DNA of 64,000 nt from Paraconexibacter algicola. Lineage in GTDB: Bacteria; Actinomycetota; Thermoleophilia; Solirubrobacterales; Solirubrobacteraceae. Made by a program: the position numbers and the translations under genes. Location of the stretch: assembly GCF_003044185.1 (NCBI RefSeq), contig NZ_PYYB01000001.1, positions 124,001-188,000 on the forward strand. The letters run 5' to 3'. Below, one piece after another: positions 1-9,850 of this stretch (position 1 is its first letter; every line of letters starts with the position of its first letter). Under the pieces are notes generated by a model. That model did no database searches, was not told the origin of the DNA, and saw only the letters and a program-made list of their open reading frames with translations.

Positions 1-112
1 CCATCGCGATCGAGCGTACGCGTCGACGGGCCCACCCACCACCGACCGAGGTCGATGGCGTCATCGACCTTCGGCCGATGTGCGTGAGCGCCGCCGCGCC
101 GATCCTGATCGC

Positions 113-1012
113 ATGATCCACGTCGAGAACCTCACGAAGCGGTACGGCGGGCACACCGCCGTGCAGGACGTCAGCTTCCGCTGCGAGCCGGGCACCGTCA
201 CCGGCTTCCTCGGACCGAACGGGGCGGGCAAGTCCACGACGATGCGGATGATCGCCGGGCTGACGCCGCCCACCGCCGGGAGCGCGACCGTGCTCGGCGT
301 GCCCTACCGGCAGCTGCCCAACCCGGGCCGCGAGATCGGCGTCCTGCTCGACGCCGGCGCCCAGCACGCGGGCCGCAGCGGCCTCGAGGTGCTGCGCCTC
401 ACCGCCGACGTGCTCGGCGTGCCGCGCGCGCGGGTCGACGAGCTGCTGTCGCTCGTGGACCTCGACCGCACGAAGGCGCGCCGCCGCGTCGGCGACTACT
501 CGCTGGGCATGCGCCAGCGGCTCGGACTCGCCCAGGCCCTGATCGGCGACCCGCGCGTGCTGATGCTCGACGAGCCCGCCAACGGCCTGGACCCCGAGGG
601 CATCCACTGGATGCGCGGCCTGCTGCGCGACTTCGCCGACCGCGGCGGCACGGTGCTGCTCTCCTCGCACCTGCTGCGCGAGGTCGAGGCCGTCGCCGAC
701 CGGCTCGTCGTCATCGCCGGCGGCCGGATCGTCGCCGACGCCGACAAGGCCGAGCTGCTGCAGGCGACCGGCACGCTCGTGAAGGCCACGAGCCGCACCG
801 AGCTGCGCCGCGCGCTCGCCGCCGCCGGCCTGCCCTCCACCACCACGACCGACGGCGGGCAGCTCGTCGAGGCGACCGCCGAGCAGGTCGGCCGGGCGGC
901 CGCCGACGCCGGCGTCGTCCTCCTGGAGCTGCGTCCCGCCGACGGCGCCGGCCTCGAGGAGCTGTTCCTGTCCCTGACCCACACCGCCCCGACCGAGGAG
1001 GTCGCCGCATGA
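113..1012 (+). CDS. ABC-2 type exporter, ATP-binding subunit
   Basis: This 299-aa protein is the nucleotide-binding subunit of an ABC-2 type exporter. It shows Walker A GPNGAGKST (residues 34-42), the signature YSLGMRQRLGLA, Walker B VLMLDEPANGLDP and an H-loop (SSHLL), followed by a C-terminal part typical of the CcmA/NatA-like drug and natamycin family. An upstream in-frame start at 80 exists, but the ATG at 113 begins directly with the conserved IHVENLTKRYGG strand and is preferred. The permease gene follows with a 4-base ATGA overlap, so the two are translationally coupled. The exported substrate cannot be told from sequence. Confidence 0.93.
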   Translation: MIHVENLTKRYGGHTAVQDVSFRCEPGTVTGFLGPNGAGKSTTMRMIAGLTPPTAGSATVLGVPYRQLPNPGREIGVLLDAGAQHAGRSGLEVLRLTADVLGVPRARVDELLSLVDLDRTKARRRVGDYSLGMRQRLGLAQALIGDPRVLMLDEPANGLDPEGIHWMRGLLRDFADRGGTVLLSSHLLREVEAVADRLVVIAGGRIVADADKAELLQATGTLVKATSRTELRRALAAAGLPSTTTTDGGQLVEATAEQVGRAAADAGVVLLELRPADGAGLEELFLSLTHTAPTEEVAA

Positions 1013-1803
1013 GCCCCGCCACCGCCACAGCCCAGCCAGCCGCGCCCCCGGCCGCGACGGCGGGCCCACGCGCCATCGCCGGCCCGACCCTCGGACGGCT
1101 CGTCCGGGTGGAGCTGCGCAAGGCGTCCGACACCCGCTCGGGCCGCTGGCTGCTCGCGGTCGCCACCCTGGTCGCCGCGGTCGTCGCGATCGCGATCCCG
1201 ATCGCGGTGCCGCAGGAGGACGTGGTGCTCAGCGACGTCGTGCAGCTCGCGCTGCTCCCCTACCTCGTGCTGCTGCCGATCATCGGCATCCTGCTCGTGA
1301 CGAGCGAGTGGTCGCAGCGCACGGCGCTCGCGACCTTCGCGCTGGTGCCGGATCGCCGCCGGGTCGTCGTCGCGAAGGTGATCGCGGCGCTGGCCCTGAC
1401 GTTCGCCGGCCTCGCGATCGGGCTGCTCGCCGCGGTCGCGTCGACCGCGGTCGGCGGCGGCGAGGGCGCCTGGAACCTCAGCGCGGGCGAGCTCGGCCAG
1501 GCGGTCCTGGCGGGCGTCATCAACATGCTCTGGGGTCTGGGCTTCGGCCTGCTGCTGCGCAGCCCGGCCGCCGCGATCGTCGCGTACTTCGCCCTCCCCA
1601 CCGTCTTCACGGTGCTCGGCGAGCTGATCAGCTCGCTGCGGTCCACCTGGGACTGGCTGGACCTGAACGTGCCGTTCATGGCGATCAGCGAGCTGCGCGC
1701 CTCCGGGGACGACTGGTGGCAGCTGCTCACCGCCGGGACGATCTGGATCGTGCTGCCGCTGGTGATCGGCACGGCGCTGCTGCTGCGACGCGAGGTGAAG
1801 TAG
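1009..1803 (+). CDS. ABC-2 type exporter, permease subunit
   Basis: This 264-aa membrane protein starts with a Pro/Ala-rich cytoplasmic segment and then shows about six hydrophobic helices (for example around residues 45-65, 80-97 and 120-145), as in the ABC-2 permeases that pair with CcmA-like ATPases. It overlaps the ATPase gene by 4 bases (ATGA) and very probably forms the transporter with it. The stretch SEWSQRTALATFALVP resembles the conserved segment of Gram-positive NatB/ABC-2 permeases. Substrate unknown. Confidence 0.88.
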   Translation: MSPATATAQPAAPPAATAGPRAIAGPTLGRLVRVELRKASDTRSGRWLLAVATLVAAVVAIAIPIAVPQEDVVLSDVVQLALLPYLVLLPIIGILLVTSEWSQRTALATFALVPDRRRVVVAKVIAALALTFAGLAIGLLAAVASTAVGGGEGAWNLSAGELGQAVLAGVINMLWGLGFGLLLRSPAAAIVAYFALPTVFTVLGELISSLRSTWDWLDLNVPFMAISELRASGDDWWQLLTAGTIWIVLPLVIGTALLLRREVK

Positions 1804-1827
1804 CCCGCGCCGTGCGACCATGGAGGG

Positions 1828-2991
1828 GTGATCGGCTCCTCGTCCGTCCAGCTCGGTCGCCTGTTCGGGATCAGGATCGGCGCCAGCCCCAGCTGGTTCG
1901 TCTTCCTGTTCCTGATGATCTACTTCCTGTCCGGGCAGTTCCAGGACGTCCTGGGCGGCTCGGACACGGAGGCCTACCTCGTCGCGGTCGCCGGCGCGCT
2001 GCTGTTCTTCGTGTCGCTCGTCGCCCACGAGCTCGGCCACGCGCTCGTCGCCCGCCGCAGCGGGATCGGGATCGAGGGGATCGACCTCTGGTTCTTCGGC
2101 GGCCTCGCGAAGCTCAGCCGCGACAGCCGCACCCCGGGCGAGGAGTTCCGCGTCGCCGGCGCCGGCCCGGCGGTGACGCTCGTGGTCTGCGCGCTGTGCC
2201 TGGCGTTCGGCTTCGGCCTGTCCCGGGCCGGCGAGTTCTTCGACAACGTGACGTTCAGCGAGTCGAGCACCACCCCGGCGCTCGCGCTCGCCTCGTGGCT
2301 GTTCACCGTCAACGCGTTCCTGTTCGTGTTCAACATGGTCCCGGCGTTCCCGCTGGACGGCGGGCGCCTGGCCCGCGCGGCCGCGTGGAAGATCACCGGG
2401 GACAAGAACCGCGGCACGCGCTTCTCCGCCCGGCTCGGGCAGGGCTTCAGCTTCGTGCTGATCGGCGGCGGCGCGGTCCTCGCGTTCACGATCGACCCGA
2501 TCAACGGCGTGTGGCTCATGGTGCTCGGCTGGTTCCTCGGCCAGGCGGCGTCGGGCGCGGTCGCGACGAGCGACTTCGCCGAGCGGATCGACGGCGTGAC
2601 CGTCGCCGACCTGATGGACGGCGACCCGGTCACGATCCCCGGGGACACGACCGCGCTGCGCGCGCAGGAGGACTTCTTCCTGCGCTACGGCTGGGAGTGG
2701 TTCGCCGCGGTCGAGCCCGGGACCGGGCGCTACCTCGGGATCCTGCCGCGGGTGCGGGTGGACGGCGCGGTCGACGCGGGTCGCCCGATCCTGCCGGTCG
2801 CCGACCTGCTCGACGCCGCCGACGCGCGCTTCGCCGTCCGCGACGACGAGCCGCTGGAGGCGCTGATCCACTCCGCGCCGCTGCGCGACCTCGGGGCGCT
2901 CATGGTCGTCGACGCCGCCGGGGCGCTGCGGGGCGTCGTCACGGTCCAGCAGGTCCGCCGCGCGCTCGGCGCCGCGGTCGACGCCGCGTAG
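1828..2991 (+). CDS. Site-2 protease family (M50) membrane metalloprotease with CBS-like C-terminus
   Basis: This 387-aa protein belongs to the M50/site-2 protease family, which cleaves within the membrane. The zinc-binding motif HELGH is at residues 67-71 and the third ligand lies in NMVPAFPLDGG (169-179, Asp177). Hydrophobic segments flank both motifs. The C-terminal 120-130 residues, after a VADLMDGDPVTIPGDTT segment, look like a pair of CBS domains, as in the Rv2625c/MJ0392-like subfamily. CBS domains usually sense adenine nucleotides. The GTG at 1828 was chosen because GRLFGIRIGASPSW is the usual N-terminus of this family. It lies 24 bases after the exporter operon. Substrate unknown. 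Confidence 0.9.
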   Translation: MIGSSSVQLGRLFGIRIGASPSWFVFLFLMIYFLSGQFQDVLGGSDTEAYLVAVAGALLFFVSLVAHELGHALVARRSGIGIEGIDLWFFGGLAKLSRDSRTPGEEFRVAGAGPAVTLVVCALCLAFGFGLSRAGEFFDNVTFSESSTTPALALASWLFTVNAFLFVFNMVPAFPLDGGRLARAAAWKITGDKNRGTRFSARLGQGFSFVLIGGGAVLAFTIDPINGVWLMVLGWFLGQAASGAVATSDFAERIDGVTVADLMDGDPVTIPGDTTALRAQEDFFLRYGWEWFAAVEPGTGRYLGILPRVRVDGAVDAGRPILPVADLLDAADARFAVRDDEPLEALIHSAPLRDLGALMVVDAAGALRGVVTVQQVRRALGAAVDAA

Positions 2992-3352
2992 GGCGCGTCG
3001 GCATCGCCGGCCGTCACGGGCACGGGGCGCCGCCGCTGAGGCGGAGCGGGGCGGGGCCTCGACCGCCGACGCGCCGACTCCCGGGCGGCCGGTGCGCGCC
3101 GCCGCGCGGCCCGCGCCTCTCGTGGACGTCGCGCGCCCCCCGTCCGACGGGTCCGCGGATCGCCCCCGGGGATCCGGTGATCCCCGTTGCAGCGCCTGTG
3201 AGAGCCCCGCAGGAATAAGGGTTGCCTAACTGCCGATGGACAGCGAATGCCGTCCGCGGGAGTGGGGAATGGGCGCGTATGTCGTCAAGCCGGGAGCGAT
3301 CCCGACCCGTATAGAGTGCGGTCCTAGAACACGTCCGTCGCAGAGAGAGTTC
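2992..3352 (+). other. Intergenic region upstream of the succinate dehydrogenase operon
   Basis: This 361-base stretch between the site-2 protease and the sdh operon has no credible gene. Its last 140 bases are clearly less GC-rich than the rest and probably hold the sdh promoter. A TATAGA-like -10 candidate lies at 3310-3315, an iron-box-like motif at 3216-3229, and a purine-rich ribosome binding site (AGAGAGA) just before the ATG at 3353. Confidence 0.5.
3216..3229. promoter_or_regulatory. Candidate DtxR/IdeR-type iron box upstream of sdh operon
   Basis: TAAGGGTTGCCTAA contains the AGG-N4-CCTAA core of the actinobacterial DtxR/IdeR consensus (known: TTAGGTTAGCCTAACCTAA). The same core occurs twice before the iron-uptake operon at 18.5 kb. 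Iron control of an Fe-S-rich dehydrogenase operon would be sensible, but this single site is short and 124 bases from the start codon, so the call is tentative. Confidence 0.4.
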
Positions 3353-5047
3353 ATGCCTTCACACGACGTCCTCATCATCGGCGCGGGACTCGCAGGTCAG
3401 CGAGCCGCCCTCGCCGCAGCCCAGGCCGGAGTCACGGTCGCGATCATGAGCAAGGTCCATCCGGTCCGCTCACACTCGGTGGCCGCCGCCGGCGGCATCA
3501 ACGCCGCGGTCAGCGTCACCGACGACTGGCGCTCCCACGCCTACGACACCGTCAAGGGATCAGACTTCCTCGGCGACCAGGACGCCATCGAGGTGATGTG
3601 CTCCGAGGCCCCCGCCGAGGTCATGCACCTCGAGCACATCGGCGTCACGTTCCACCGCAACGACGACGGTCTGCTCGACCTCCGCGCCTTCGGTGGCGCC
3701 TCGGTCAAGCGCACCGCCTACGTCGCCGACATCACCGGCCAGGCCATCCTGCACGTCCTGTACGAGCAGCTGATGAAGCACTCCGACACCGTCGACCGGT
3801 ACGAGGAGTGGTTCACCACCTCGCTCATCCTCGACGACGAGGGCACCTGCACCGGCTGCGTGGCGCGGAACATCCGCACCGGCGACATGGAGGTCTTCAC
3901 CGCGAAGAACGTCATCCTCGCCTCCGGTGGCGCCGGCCAGATCTGGAAGCCGTCCACCAACGCGCTCATCTGCACCGCCGACGGCATCACGCAGGCGTAC
4001 CGCGCCGGCGTGCCGCTGATGGACATGGAGATGATCCAGTACCACCCGACCACGCTGCTGGAAAACGGCTTCCTCATCACCGAGGGCGCCCGCGGCGAGG
4101 GTGCGCACCTCCTCAACTCCGAGGGCGAGCGCTTCATGGAGAAGTACGCGCCCAACAAGATGGAGCTCGCCTCCCGCGACGTCGTGTCGCGCGCCGAGCA
4201 GACCGAGATCAACGAGGGTCGCGGCGTCGGCGAGGACGGGGCGGGCATCTACCTCGACATCACCGTCGTGCCGAAGAAGCGCACGCTCGAGGCGCTGCGC
4301 GAGATCGTCAACATCGGCAAGGACTTCGCCGGCGTCGACATCACCAAGGAGCCGATCCTCATCCGGCCCGGCCAGCACTACATCATGGGCGGCGTCAAGA
4401 CCGACGTCGACGGCGCGACCCCGGTCCCCGGCCTGTACGCCGCCGGCGAGGTCGCCTGCGTCTCCGTCCACGGCGGCAACCGGCTCGGCGCCAACTCGCT
4501 GCTCGACACGCTGATCTTCGGCCGCCGCTCCGGCGAGCACGCCGCGGAGCGCGCGAAGAGCATGACGATGCCGACCAACGACCGCACGCAGCTGCTCAAG
4601 GACGAGGCGGAGATCAAGGAGATCATCGGCCGCCCGAAGACCGGGCGCCGCGTCTCCGAGATCAAGGACGAGCTCGGCACCGTCATGAACCGCTACGTCG
4701 CGGTGTTCCGCGACGAGGCCGGCCTCCAGCACGCGCACGAGGTCGTGCGGCGGCTGAAGGAGGAGGCGAAGTCCGCCTACATCGACGACCAGGGCACCGT
4801 CTTCAACCAGGACGTGCTCGGGGCGATCGAGCTCGGCTACATGCTCGACGCCGCCGAGTGCTGCGTCGTCGCCGCGCTCGAGCGCAAGGAGTCCCGCGGG
4901 GCGCAGTTCCGCACCGACTTCCCGGAGCGCAACGACGACGAGTGGCAGAAGCACATCAACACGTCGATCAACGGCGACGACGTGCCGACGATCCACTACT
5001 CGCCCGTGACCATCACCCAGTGGCAGCCCGAGGAGCGCAAGTACTAG
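3353..5047 (+). CDS. sdhA: Succinate dehydrogenase/fumarate reductase flavoprotein subunit
   Basis: This 564-aa protein is the FAD subunit that oxidises succinate to fumarate (or the reverse). Visible features are the N-terminal FAD-binding GAGLAG (residues 10-15), His41 in RSHSVAAAGG where FAD is normally covalently attached, the substrate-site QYHPTTL, the GARGEGAHLLN loop, and SVHGGNRLGANSLLD near the FAD-binding end. The ATG at 3353 was chosen over an upstream in-frame ATG at 3236 because it has an AGAGAGA binding site and begins at the Rossmann strand. The Fe-S subunit gene starts at the base after the stop codon, followed by a CCG-domain gene. No Tat signal is visible, so the catalytic head faces the cytoplasm. 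Confidence 0.95.
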   Translation: MPSHDVLIIGAGLAGQRAALAAAQAGVTVAIMSKVHPVRSHSVAAAGGINAAVSVTDDWRSHAYDTVKGSDFLGDQDAIEVMCSEAPAEVMHLEHIGVTFHRNDDGLLDLRAFGGASVKRTAYVADITGQAILHVLYEQLMKHSDTVDRYEEWFTTSLILDDEGTCTGCVARNIRTGDMEVFTAKNVILASGGAGQIWKPSTNALICTADGITQAYRAGVPLMDMEMIQYHPTTLLENGFLITEGARGEGAHLLNSEGERFMEKYAPNKMELASRDVVSRAEQTEINEGRGVGEDGAGIYLDITVVPKKRTLEALREIVNIGKDFAGVDITKEPILIRPGQHYIMGGVKTDVDGATPVPGLYAAGEVACVSVHGGNRLGANSLLDTLIFGRRSGEHAAERAKSMTMPTNDRTQLLKDEAEIKEIIGRPKTGRRVSEIKDELGTVMNRYVAVFRDEAGLQHAHEVVRRLKEEAKSAYIDDQGTVFNQDVLGAIELGYMLDAAECCVVAALERKESRGAQFRTDFPERNDDEWQKHINTSINGDDVPTIHYSPVTITQWQPEERKY

Positions 5048-6169
5048 ATGGACACTCGTAAGCCCGCGCAGGACTTCACCCTGCGCATCCGCCGCTACGA
5101 CCCGGACTCGGGCGAGGCCCCGTACTGGGACGAGCACACGGTGACCCTCGAGCCGCACCGCTCGGTGCTCGAGGGCCTGCTGCAGGCCAAGGCCAAGTAC
5201 GACGGCTCGATCGGCGTGCGTTGTTCGTGCCGTGCCGCGATCTGCGGCTCCTGCGGCGTGCGGATCAACGACAAGCCCGGCCTCGCCTGCCACACCCATC
5301 TCGAGGAGGCGCTCAAGCGCTCCAAGGACGGGAAGATCACGGTCGAGCCGATGGGCAACATGCCCGTCATCAAGGACCTGATCGTCGACATGGACGCGGT
5401 CCACTGGAAGAAGATCAACCGCGTCACCCCGTGGCTGATCGGCAAGACCCCGGTGCCGGAGCGCGAGTACGTCGTCGACCGCGTCTCGATGGTCGACGTC
5501 ACCCAGACGATGGCCTGCATCCAGTGCGGCGCCTGCGTCTCGGACTGCCTCTCGATGGAGGTCGACCCGGGCTTCATCGGCCCGGCCGCCCTCGCGAAGG
5601 CGTACCGCTTCGTCGGCGACCCGCGTGACGCCGAGCAGCAGCAGCGGCTGAAGGACCTCGCCGAGGACCCCAACGGCATCTACAACTGCACGCACTGCTT
5701 CAAGTGCGTGGAGGCGTGCCCGAAGGGCGTCGCGCCGATGAACCAGATCATGCGTCTGCGCCGTCGCGCCGGCTCCGACCACCACATCGACGACCGCAAC
5801 AACGGCCACCGTCACGAGGCCGCGTTCGTCACGCTCGTCAAGCAGGGCGGCCTGCTCCACGAGGCCGAGCTGCTCCCGCGCTCCTACGGCGGTGACAGCT
5901 GGTTCGGCAAGTTCGCCCCGAAGGCGGGCGCCGAGCTCGTCTCCTCGCTGCCGGTCATCACCAAGGCGGTGCTGCGGCGCAAGGTCAACCCGAAGCTCGC
6001 GCTCGTGCCGCACAAGATCCCCAAGCAGGACGTCAAGGCCGTCCGCGAGATCTTCGACACGATCGGCTCGCGCGAGGAGCGCTACGAGCTGAACCTGTAC
6101 GTGGTCGGGGACGACAAGGACCTGGAACAGCCCGTCGCGGGCGCCGTCGAGGATCGGAGCACCACCTGA
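5048..6169 (+). CDS. sdhB: Succinate dehydrogenase/fumarate reductase iron-sulfur subunit (C-terminally extended)
   Basis: This 373-aa Fe-S subunit carries electrons from the flavoprotein. The 2Fe-2S ligands lie in CRAAICGSC (Cys61, 66, 69) with Cys81; an extra Cys59 precedes them. The second domain has [11 protein letters not shown] (157-167) and [11 protein letters not shown] (214-224), giving the other two clusters. Classical SdhB is about 240-260 aa; here there are about 120 extra C-terminal residues after the last cluster. The gene starts immediately after the sdhA stop and overlaps the next gene by one base (TGATG). The extension may dock the CCG subunit, which is inference. Confidence 0.93.
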   Translation: MDTRKPAQDFTLRIRRYDPDSGEAPYWDEHTVTLEPHRSVLEGLLQAKAKYDGSIGVRCSCRAAICGSCGVRINDKPGLACHTHLEEALKRSKDGKITVEPMGNMPVIKDLIVDMDAVHWKKINRVTPWLIGKTPVPEREYVVDRVSMVDVTQTMACIQCGACVSDCLSMEVDPGFIGPAALAKAYRFVGDPRDAEQQQRLKDLAEDPNGIYNCTHCFKCVEACPKGVAPMNQIMRLRRRAGSDHHIDDRNNGHRHEAAFVTLVKQGGLLHEAELLPRSYGGDSWFGKFAPKAGAELVSSLPVITKAVLRRKVNPKLALVPHKIPKQDVKAVREIFDTIGSREERYELNLYVVGDDKDLEQPVAGAVEDRSTT

Positions 6170-7095
6170 TGAAGGTCGCCTACTGGCCCGGCTGCGTCAG
6201 CCGCGGCTTCACCCCCGAGCTGCACGGCTCGATGGCGCAGGTCGCGCCGAAGCTCGGGATCGAGCTCGTCGAGCTCGACCGTGCCTGCTGCACCGGTGCC
6301 GGCGTCATCGCCGAGCACAACCAGGAGCTCGCCGACACCCTCAACGCCCGCACGTTCGCGCTGGCGCAGCAGGAGCTGGCGAAGGGCGCCGACCTGATGA
6401 TGAACATCTGCTCGACCTGCCAGGGCGCGCAGAGCGAGTCGCAGGAGCGCCTGGACGCGAACAAGGTCTACCGCGACCACGTCAACGAGACGCTGGCCAA
6501 GGAGAACCTGACCTACCAGCAGGGCATCGCCAACAAGAACTTCCTGTGGATGCTCGTCGAGGACTACGGCCTCGACAAGCTCAAGGAGAAGGTCGTCAAG
6601 CCCCTCACGGGCCTGAAGGTCGGCCCGTTCTACGGCTGCTACATCGTCCGTCCGGCGGACCGCCTGGGCATCGACGACGAGAACCCGCGTGACAGCTACC
6701 TGTCGCTGGTCATCGAGGCGCTCGGCGGCACGGTCATCGACTACGCCGGCTCGCACAAGTGCTGCGGCTTCCCCATCATCACGATGAAGAAGGAGGCGTC
6801 GCTGACGATGGCGGCGCGCAACCTCGGGGACGCGCAGGACGCGGACGCGGACTGCATCGTCACGCCGTGCCCGCTGTGCCACCTGAACCTCGACCTGCAG
6901 CAGCCGATCGCGGCGAAGCTCACGCCCAAGCCGCTGAACATGCCGGTGCTGCACCTGCCCCAGCTCGTCGGCCTGGCCCTCGGCCTGTCGCCGAAGGAGA
7001 TCGGGCTGAACAAGCACGTCGTCAAGCCCACCGCGGTCGTCGACTGGTCGACGAGCGTGATCGCGGGCGTCGGCGCCGAGGGCGGCGGCTGGTAG
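6169..7095 (+). CDS. CCG-domain (HdrB/SdhE-like) subunit of succinate:quinone oxidoreductase
   Basis: This 308-aa protein has two cysteine-rich CCG domains, as in heterodisulfide reductase HdrB, the SdhE subunit of type E succinate dehydrogenases and MfrE of Campylobacter/Wolinella methylmenaquinol:fumarate reductase. First domain: Cys9, CC40-41 and ICSTC near 84-87; second: [13 protein letters not shown] near 197-204 and TPCPLCH. The protein lacks membrane helices; related subunits are thought to hold unusual Fe-S clusters and bind the membrane peripherally. It ends the sdhA-sdhB-CCG operon, and no SdhC/SdhD membrane anchor gene follows. A strong hairpin lies downstream. Annotation as a heterodisulfide reductase subunit would be misleading here. 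Confidence 0.88.
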   Translation: MKVAYWPGCVSRGFTPELHGSMAQVAPKLGIELVELDRACCTGAGVIAEHNQELADTLNARTFALAQQELAKGADLMMNICSTCQGAQSESQERLDANKVYRDHVNETLAKENLTYQQGIANKNFLWMLVEDYGLDKLKEKVVKPLTGLKVGPFYGCYIVRPADRLGIDDENPRDSYLSLVIEALGGTVIDYAGSHKCCGFPIITMKKEASLTMAARNLGDAQDADADCIVTPCPLCHLNLDLQQPIAAKLTPKPLNMPVLHLPQLVGLALGLSPKEIGLNKHVVKPTAVVDWSTSVIAGVGAEGGGW

Positions 7096-7133
7096 CCACC
7101 CCCCCGGCCGCGTGCCGATCCCGCAGGACCTTC

Positions 7134-7157
7134 GAGGCCGCCCCACGGGGCGGCCTC
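7134..7157 (+). terminator. Hairpin terminator after sdh operon
   Basis: GAGGCCGCCCC (7134-7144) and its exact reverse complement (7147-7157) form an 11-bp GC-rich stem 38 bases past the last operon stop. Only a weak T-rich tail (GGTCGTTCTG) follows, as is common in high-GC actinobacteria. Confidence 0.7.
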
Positions 7158-7237
7158 GGTCGTTCTGCACCCCCGCTTGCAGGGGCGTCCTGTCGGGGCG
7201 CCACGACGCCCCGGCCGGGGCATAGGATGCGCGCTCG

Positions 7238-7483
7238 ATGCGGTTGCCGGATCTCGACAAGGTGCTCCCCCTCCCCGGGCGGCGCCGCCCCAAGCGGGCG
7301 GCCGCAAAGCCTGCGCCGCGCTCGTTCCTGCCGCTGCCCTCCGAGGACGGGATCGCCGAGCGCGCCCGGGCGCTCGGCGCGCCGAAGGGCGGCACGAGCC
7401 CCGCGGGACCGCTGGACGTGGCCCGGCTCGACGCGGCGCGCGAGCGGCTGCGCCGCGAGATCCCGCCGGTCGACGACGACTGA
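7238..7483 (+). CDS. Small basic/acidic hypothetical protein
   Basis: This 81-aa protein is not recognised. It has a basic Arg/Lys/Pro N-terminal half (PGRRRPKRAAAKPAPRS), then SEDGIAERARALGAPKGG and an acidic end (PPVDDD). It has no membrane segment or cysteine. The ATG at 7238 is preceded by CATAGGATG, a plausible -10 just upstream, which would give a very short leader. It sits alone between two strong hairpins, which supports a separate short transcript. Confidence 0.55.
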   Translation: MRLPDLDKVLPLPGRRRPKRAAAKPAPRSFLPLPSEDGIAERARALGAPKGGTSPAGPLDVARLDAARERLRREIPPVDDD

Positions 7484-7512
7484 CGCCGTCCCCCGACGGC
7501 CCCGGAACGCGG

Positions 7513-7539
7513 ACGGGCGGGCCGTCCTGGCCCGCCCGT
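7513..7539 (+). terminator. Hairpin terminator after small gene
   Basis: ACGGGCGGGCC (7513-7523), a 5-base loop and the exact complement (7529-7539) form an 11-bp stem 30 bases after the 81-aa gene. No T-run follows. Confidence 0.65.
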
Positions 7540-7679
7540 TCCGACTCCCGGTGTTGCGTACCCCATTCCGCCCCAGGGAAGCTCTGTCGCGGTCGTCCCT
7601 CCCGTGGTCCGACCGGCTCGCCGTGTGTGCGTCAGGCGATGAGGCAATGGTGACGGAGCGGTCAGCGGCCGTCGTCCCC

Positions 7680-7739
7680 TCACCCGGGTGATCTTCGGGT
7701 GAGCGCCCGGGTGAGAAACGGGTGAGATCGCCCTCACCC
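7680..7739. promoter_or_regulatory. Iterated CGGGTGA operator array upstream of LuxR-type regulator
   Basis: Four direct copies of CGGGTGA start at 7685, 7696, 7708 and 7719, that is every 11-12 bases or about one helical turn. The first is part of the palindrome TCACCCGGGTGA (7680-7691), and an inverted half site TCACCC follows at 7734-7739. All are on one DNA face, 36-95 bases before the start codon at 7775. This is the arrangement expected for cooperative binding of a regulator, perhaps the LuxR-type protein encoded next. Confidence 0.6.
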
Positions 7740-7774
7740 TTTCGGGCCCGGCTGCCGATAGGGGTCACAGGACC

Positions 7775-8389
7775 ATGGTCGCCCGCCGTTCCATCACCGT
7801 CGCGCTCGCCCGCTTCGAGGACCTCGTCGCCCGGGGCCTGCGCGCGTTCGTCGAGGACGACGAGCACCTCGAGATCGTGGCGGCCGACGTCGAGCAGCAC
7901 GACCTCGACGGGGTCCTGCGGGTGCACCGGCCGCGCGTCGCGATCGTGAACTTCGGCGGGCTGCGCAGCCCGGCCGACGTCCGCCGCCTGCACACCGCGC
8001 ACCCCGACACGCGTCTGGTGGTGCTCGCCAACCGGCCCGGGCCCGCCGAGGCCAACCAGATGCTCGCGTTCGGCGCGACCGCCTGCCTGAGCAAGGACAC
8101 GCAGGCCCGCGACGTCCTCAACGCGATCCACCTCGCCTCCCGCGGCCTGCAGGTCCTCCCCCGCTCCGCGGCGGGCGGCACCGCGACGGCCGGCGAGCAG
8201 GTCGGCCCCGACCTCCTCACCCCGCGCGAGGCCGACGTGCTCGAGCACCTCCAGCGCGGCGCCTCCAACGCGGAGATCGCGCTCGCGCTGCACGTGGGCG
8301 TCGAGACCGTCCGCACCCACCGGCGCAACATCTACCGCAAGCTCGGGGTGCGGACCCGTCGCGAGCTCGCCGGCCTGACGTCCCGCTGA
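7775..8389 (+). CDS. LuxR/NarL-family transcriptional regulator with degenerate receiver
   Basis: This 204-aa protein has a NarL-type layout: an N-terminal receiver-like domain (about 1-125) and a LuxR helix-turn-helix (about 148-195; LTPREADVL, SNAEIALALHVGVETVRTH). The phosphoacceptor Asp of true response regulators is replaced by Asn59 (VAIVNFGG), and the acidic pair near residue 12 is reduced to RFED. Phosphorylation by a histidine kinase is therefore unlikely, and no kinase gene is adjacent. The repeated CGGGTGA sites just upstream suggest autoregulation or control by another factor. Target genes unknown. Confidence 0.88.
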   Translation: MVARRSITVALARFEDLVARGLRAFVEDDEHLEIVAADVEQHDLDGVLRVHRPRVAIVNFGGLRSPADVRRLHTAHPDTRLVVLANRPGPAEANQMLAFGATACLSKDTQARDVLNAIHLASRGLQVLPRSAAGGTATAGEQVGPDLLTPREADVLEHLQRGASNAEIALALHVGVETVRTHRRNIYRKLGVRTRRELAGLTSR

Positions 8390-8421
8390 GCCCGACGCTC
8401 GTCAGCGGGTAGGGTGACGCC

Positions 8422-8691
8422 ATGCCCAAGGTCAAGCTCCACCGCTGCCAGTTCACCTTCCTGCACACCGGTCTCGACGCCTGCTGGAACGCGGAGAAGG
8501 CGCTTCGCGACCAGGGGATCGAGTACGAGGTCGTCAAGCACAACGGCCTGAAGAAGGGCAACCGCCCGGCGCTCGAGGCGCTCAGCGGCCAGAGCAAGCT
8601 CCCCGTCATCGAGTTCGAGGACGGCTCCGCGTACCGCGAGGAGTCCAAGGACATGGCCAAGCGCATCCGCGCCGGCGAGCTCTTCTCCTAG
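8422..8691 (+). CDS. Glutaredoxin/GST-N-like thioredoxin-fold protein
   Basis: This 89-aa protein has the beta-alpha-beta pattern of a glutaredoxin or GST N-terminal domain: a first strand KVKLHRCQF, helix, strand IEYEVVKHN, then the cis-proline signature KLPVIEFEDG. The usual CxxC is absent: Cys9 is followed by QFTFLHTGLDAC, so a dithiol mechanism is excluded. It may be a monothiol or binding-only member. It follows the LuxR-type gene by 32 bases and ends before a convergent pair of hairpins. Confidence 0.75.
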   Translation: MPKVKLHRCQFTFLHTGLDACWNAEKALRDQGIEYEVVKHNGLKKGNRPALEALSGQSKLPVIEFEDGSAYREESKDMAKRIRAGELFS

Positions 8692-8700
8692 CGCGGCACG

Positions 8701-8759
8701 CGTCGGGCCCGGTCACCGGACCCGACGGGCAGCACGGTGGCGCGCCGGTCGCGCGCCAC
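8701..8759. terminator. Paired hairpins between convergent genes
   Basis: Two consecutive stem-loops fill the gap between the plus-strand thioredoxin-fold gene and the minus-strand asd gene. The first is CGTCGGG...CCCGACG (8701-8727, with an inner CCGG stem); the second pairs GGTGGCGCG (8736-8744) with CGCGCCACC (8752-8760). They probably stop transcription from both sides. Confidence 0.65.
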
Positions 8760-8767
8760 CCCGGGAC

Positions 8768-9846
<1,079 letters not shown>

Positions 9847-9850
<4 letters not shown>

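Noticed and set aside
496-2871. 791-aa minus-strand reading frame opposite the exporter genes
   Set aside because: Opposite to well supported ABC ATPase, permease and protease genes; composition is low-complexity Arg/Glu noise.
6169-7095. Methanogen-type heterodisulfide reductase
   Set aside because: The CCG domains are shared, but linkage to sdhA and sdhB and lack of hdrA or hdrC point to a succinate dehydrogenase subunit.
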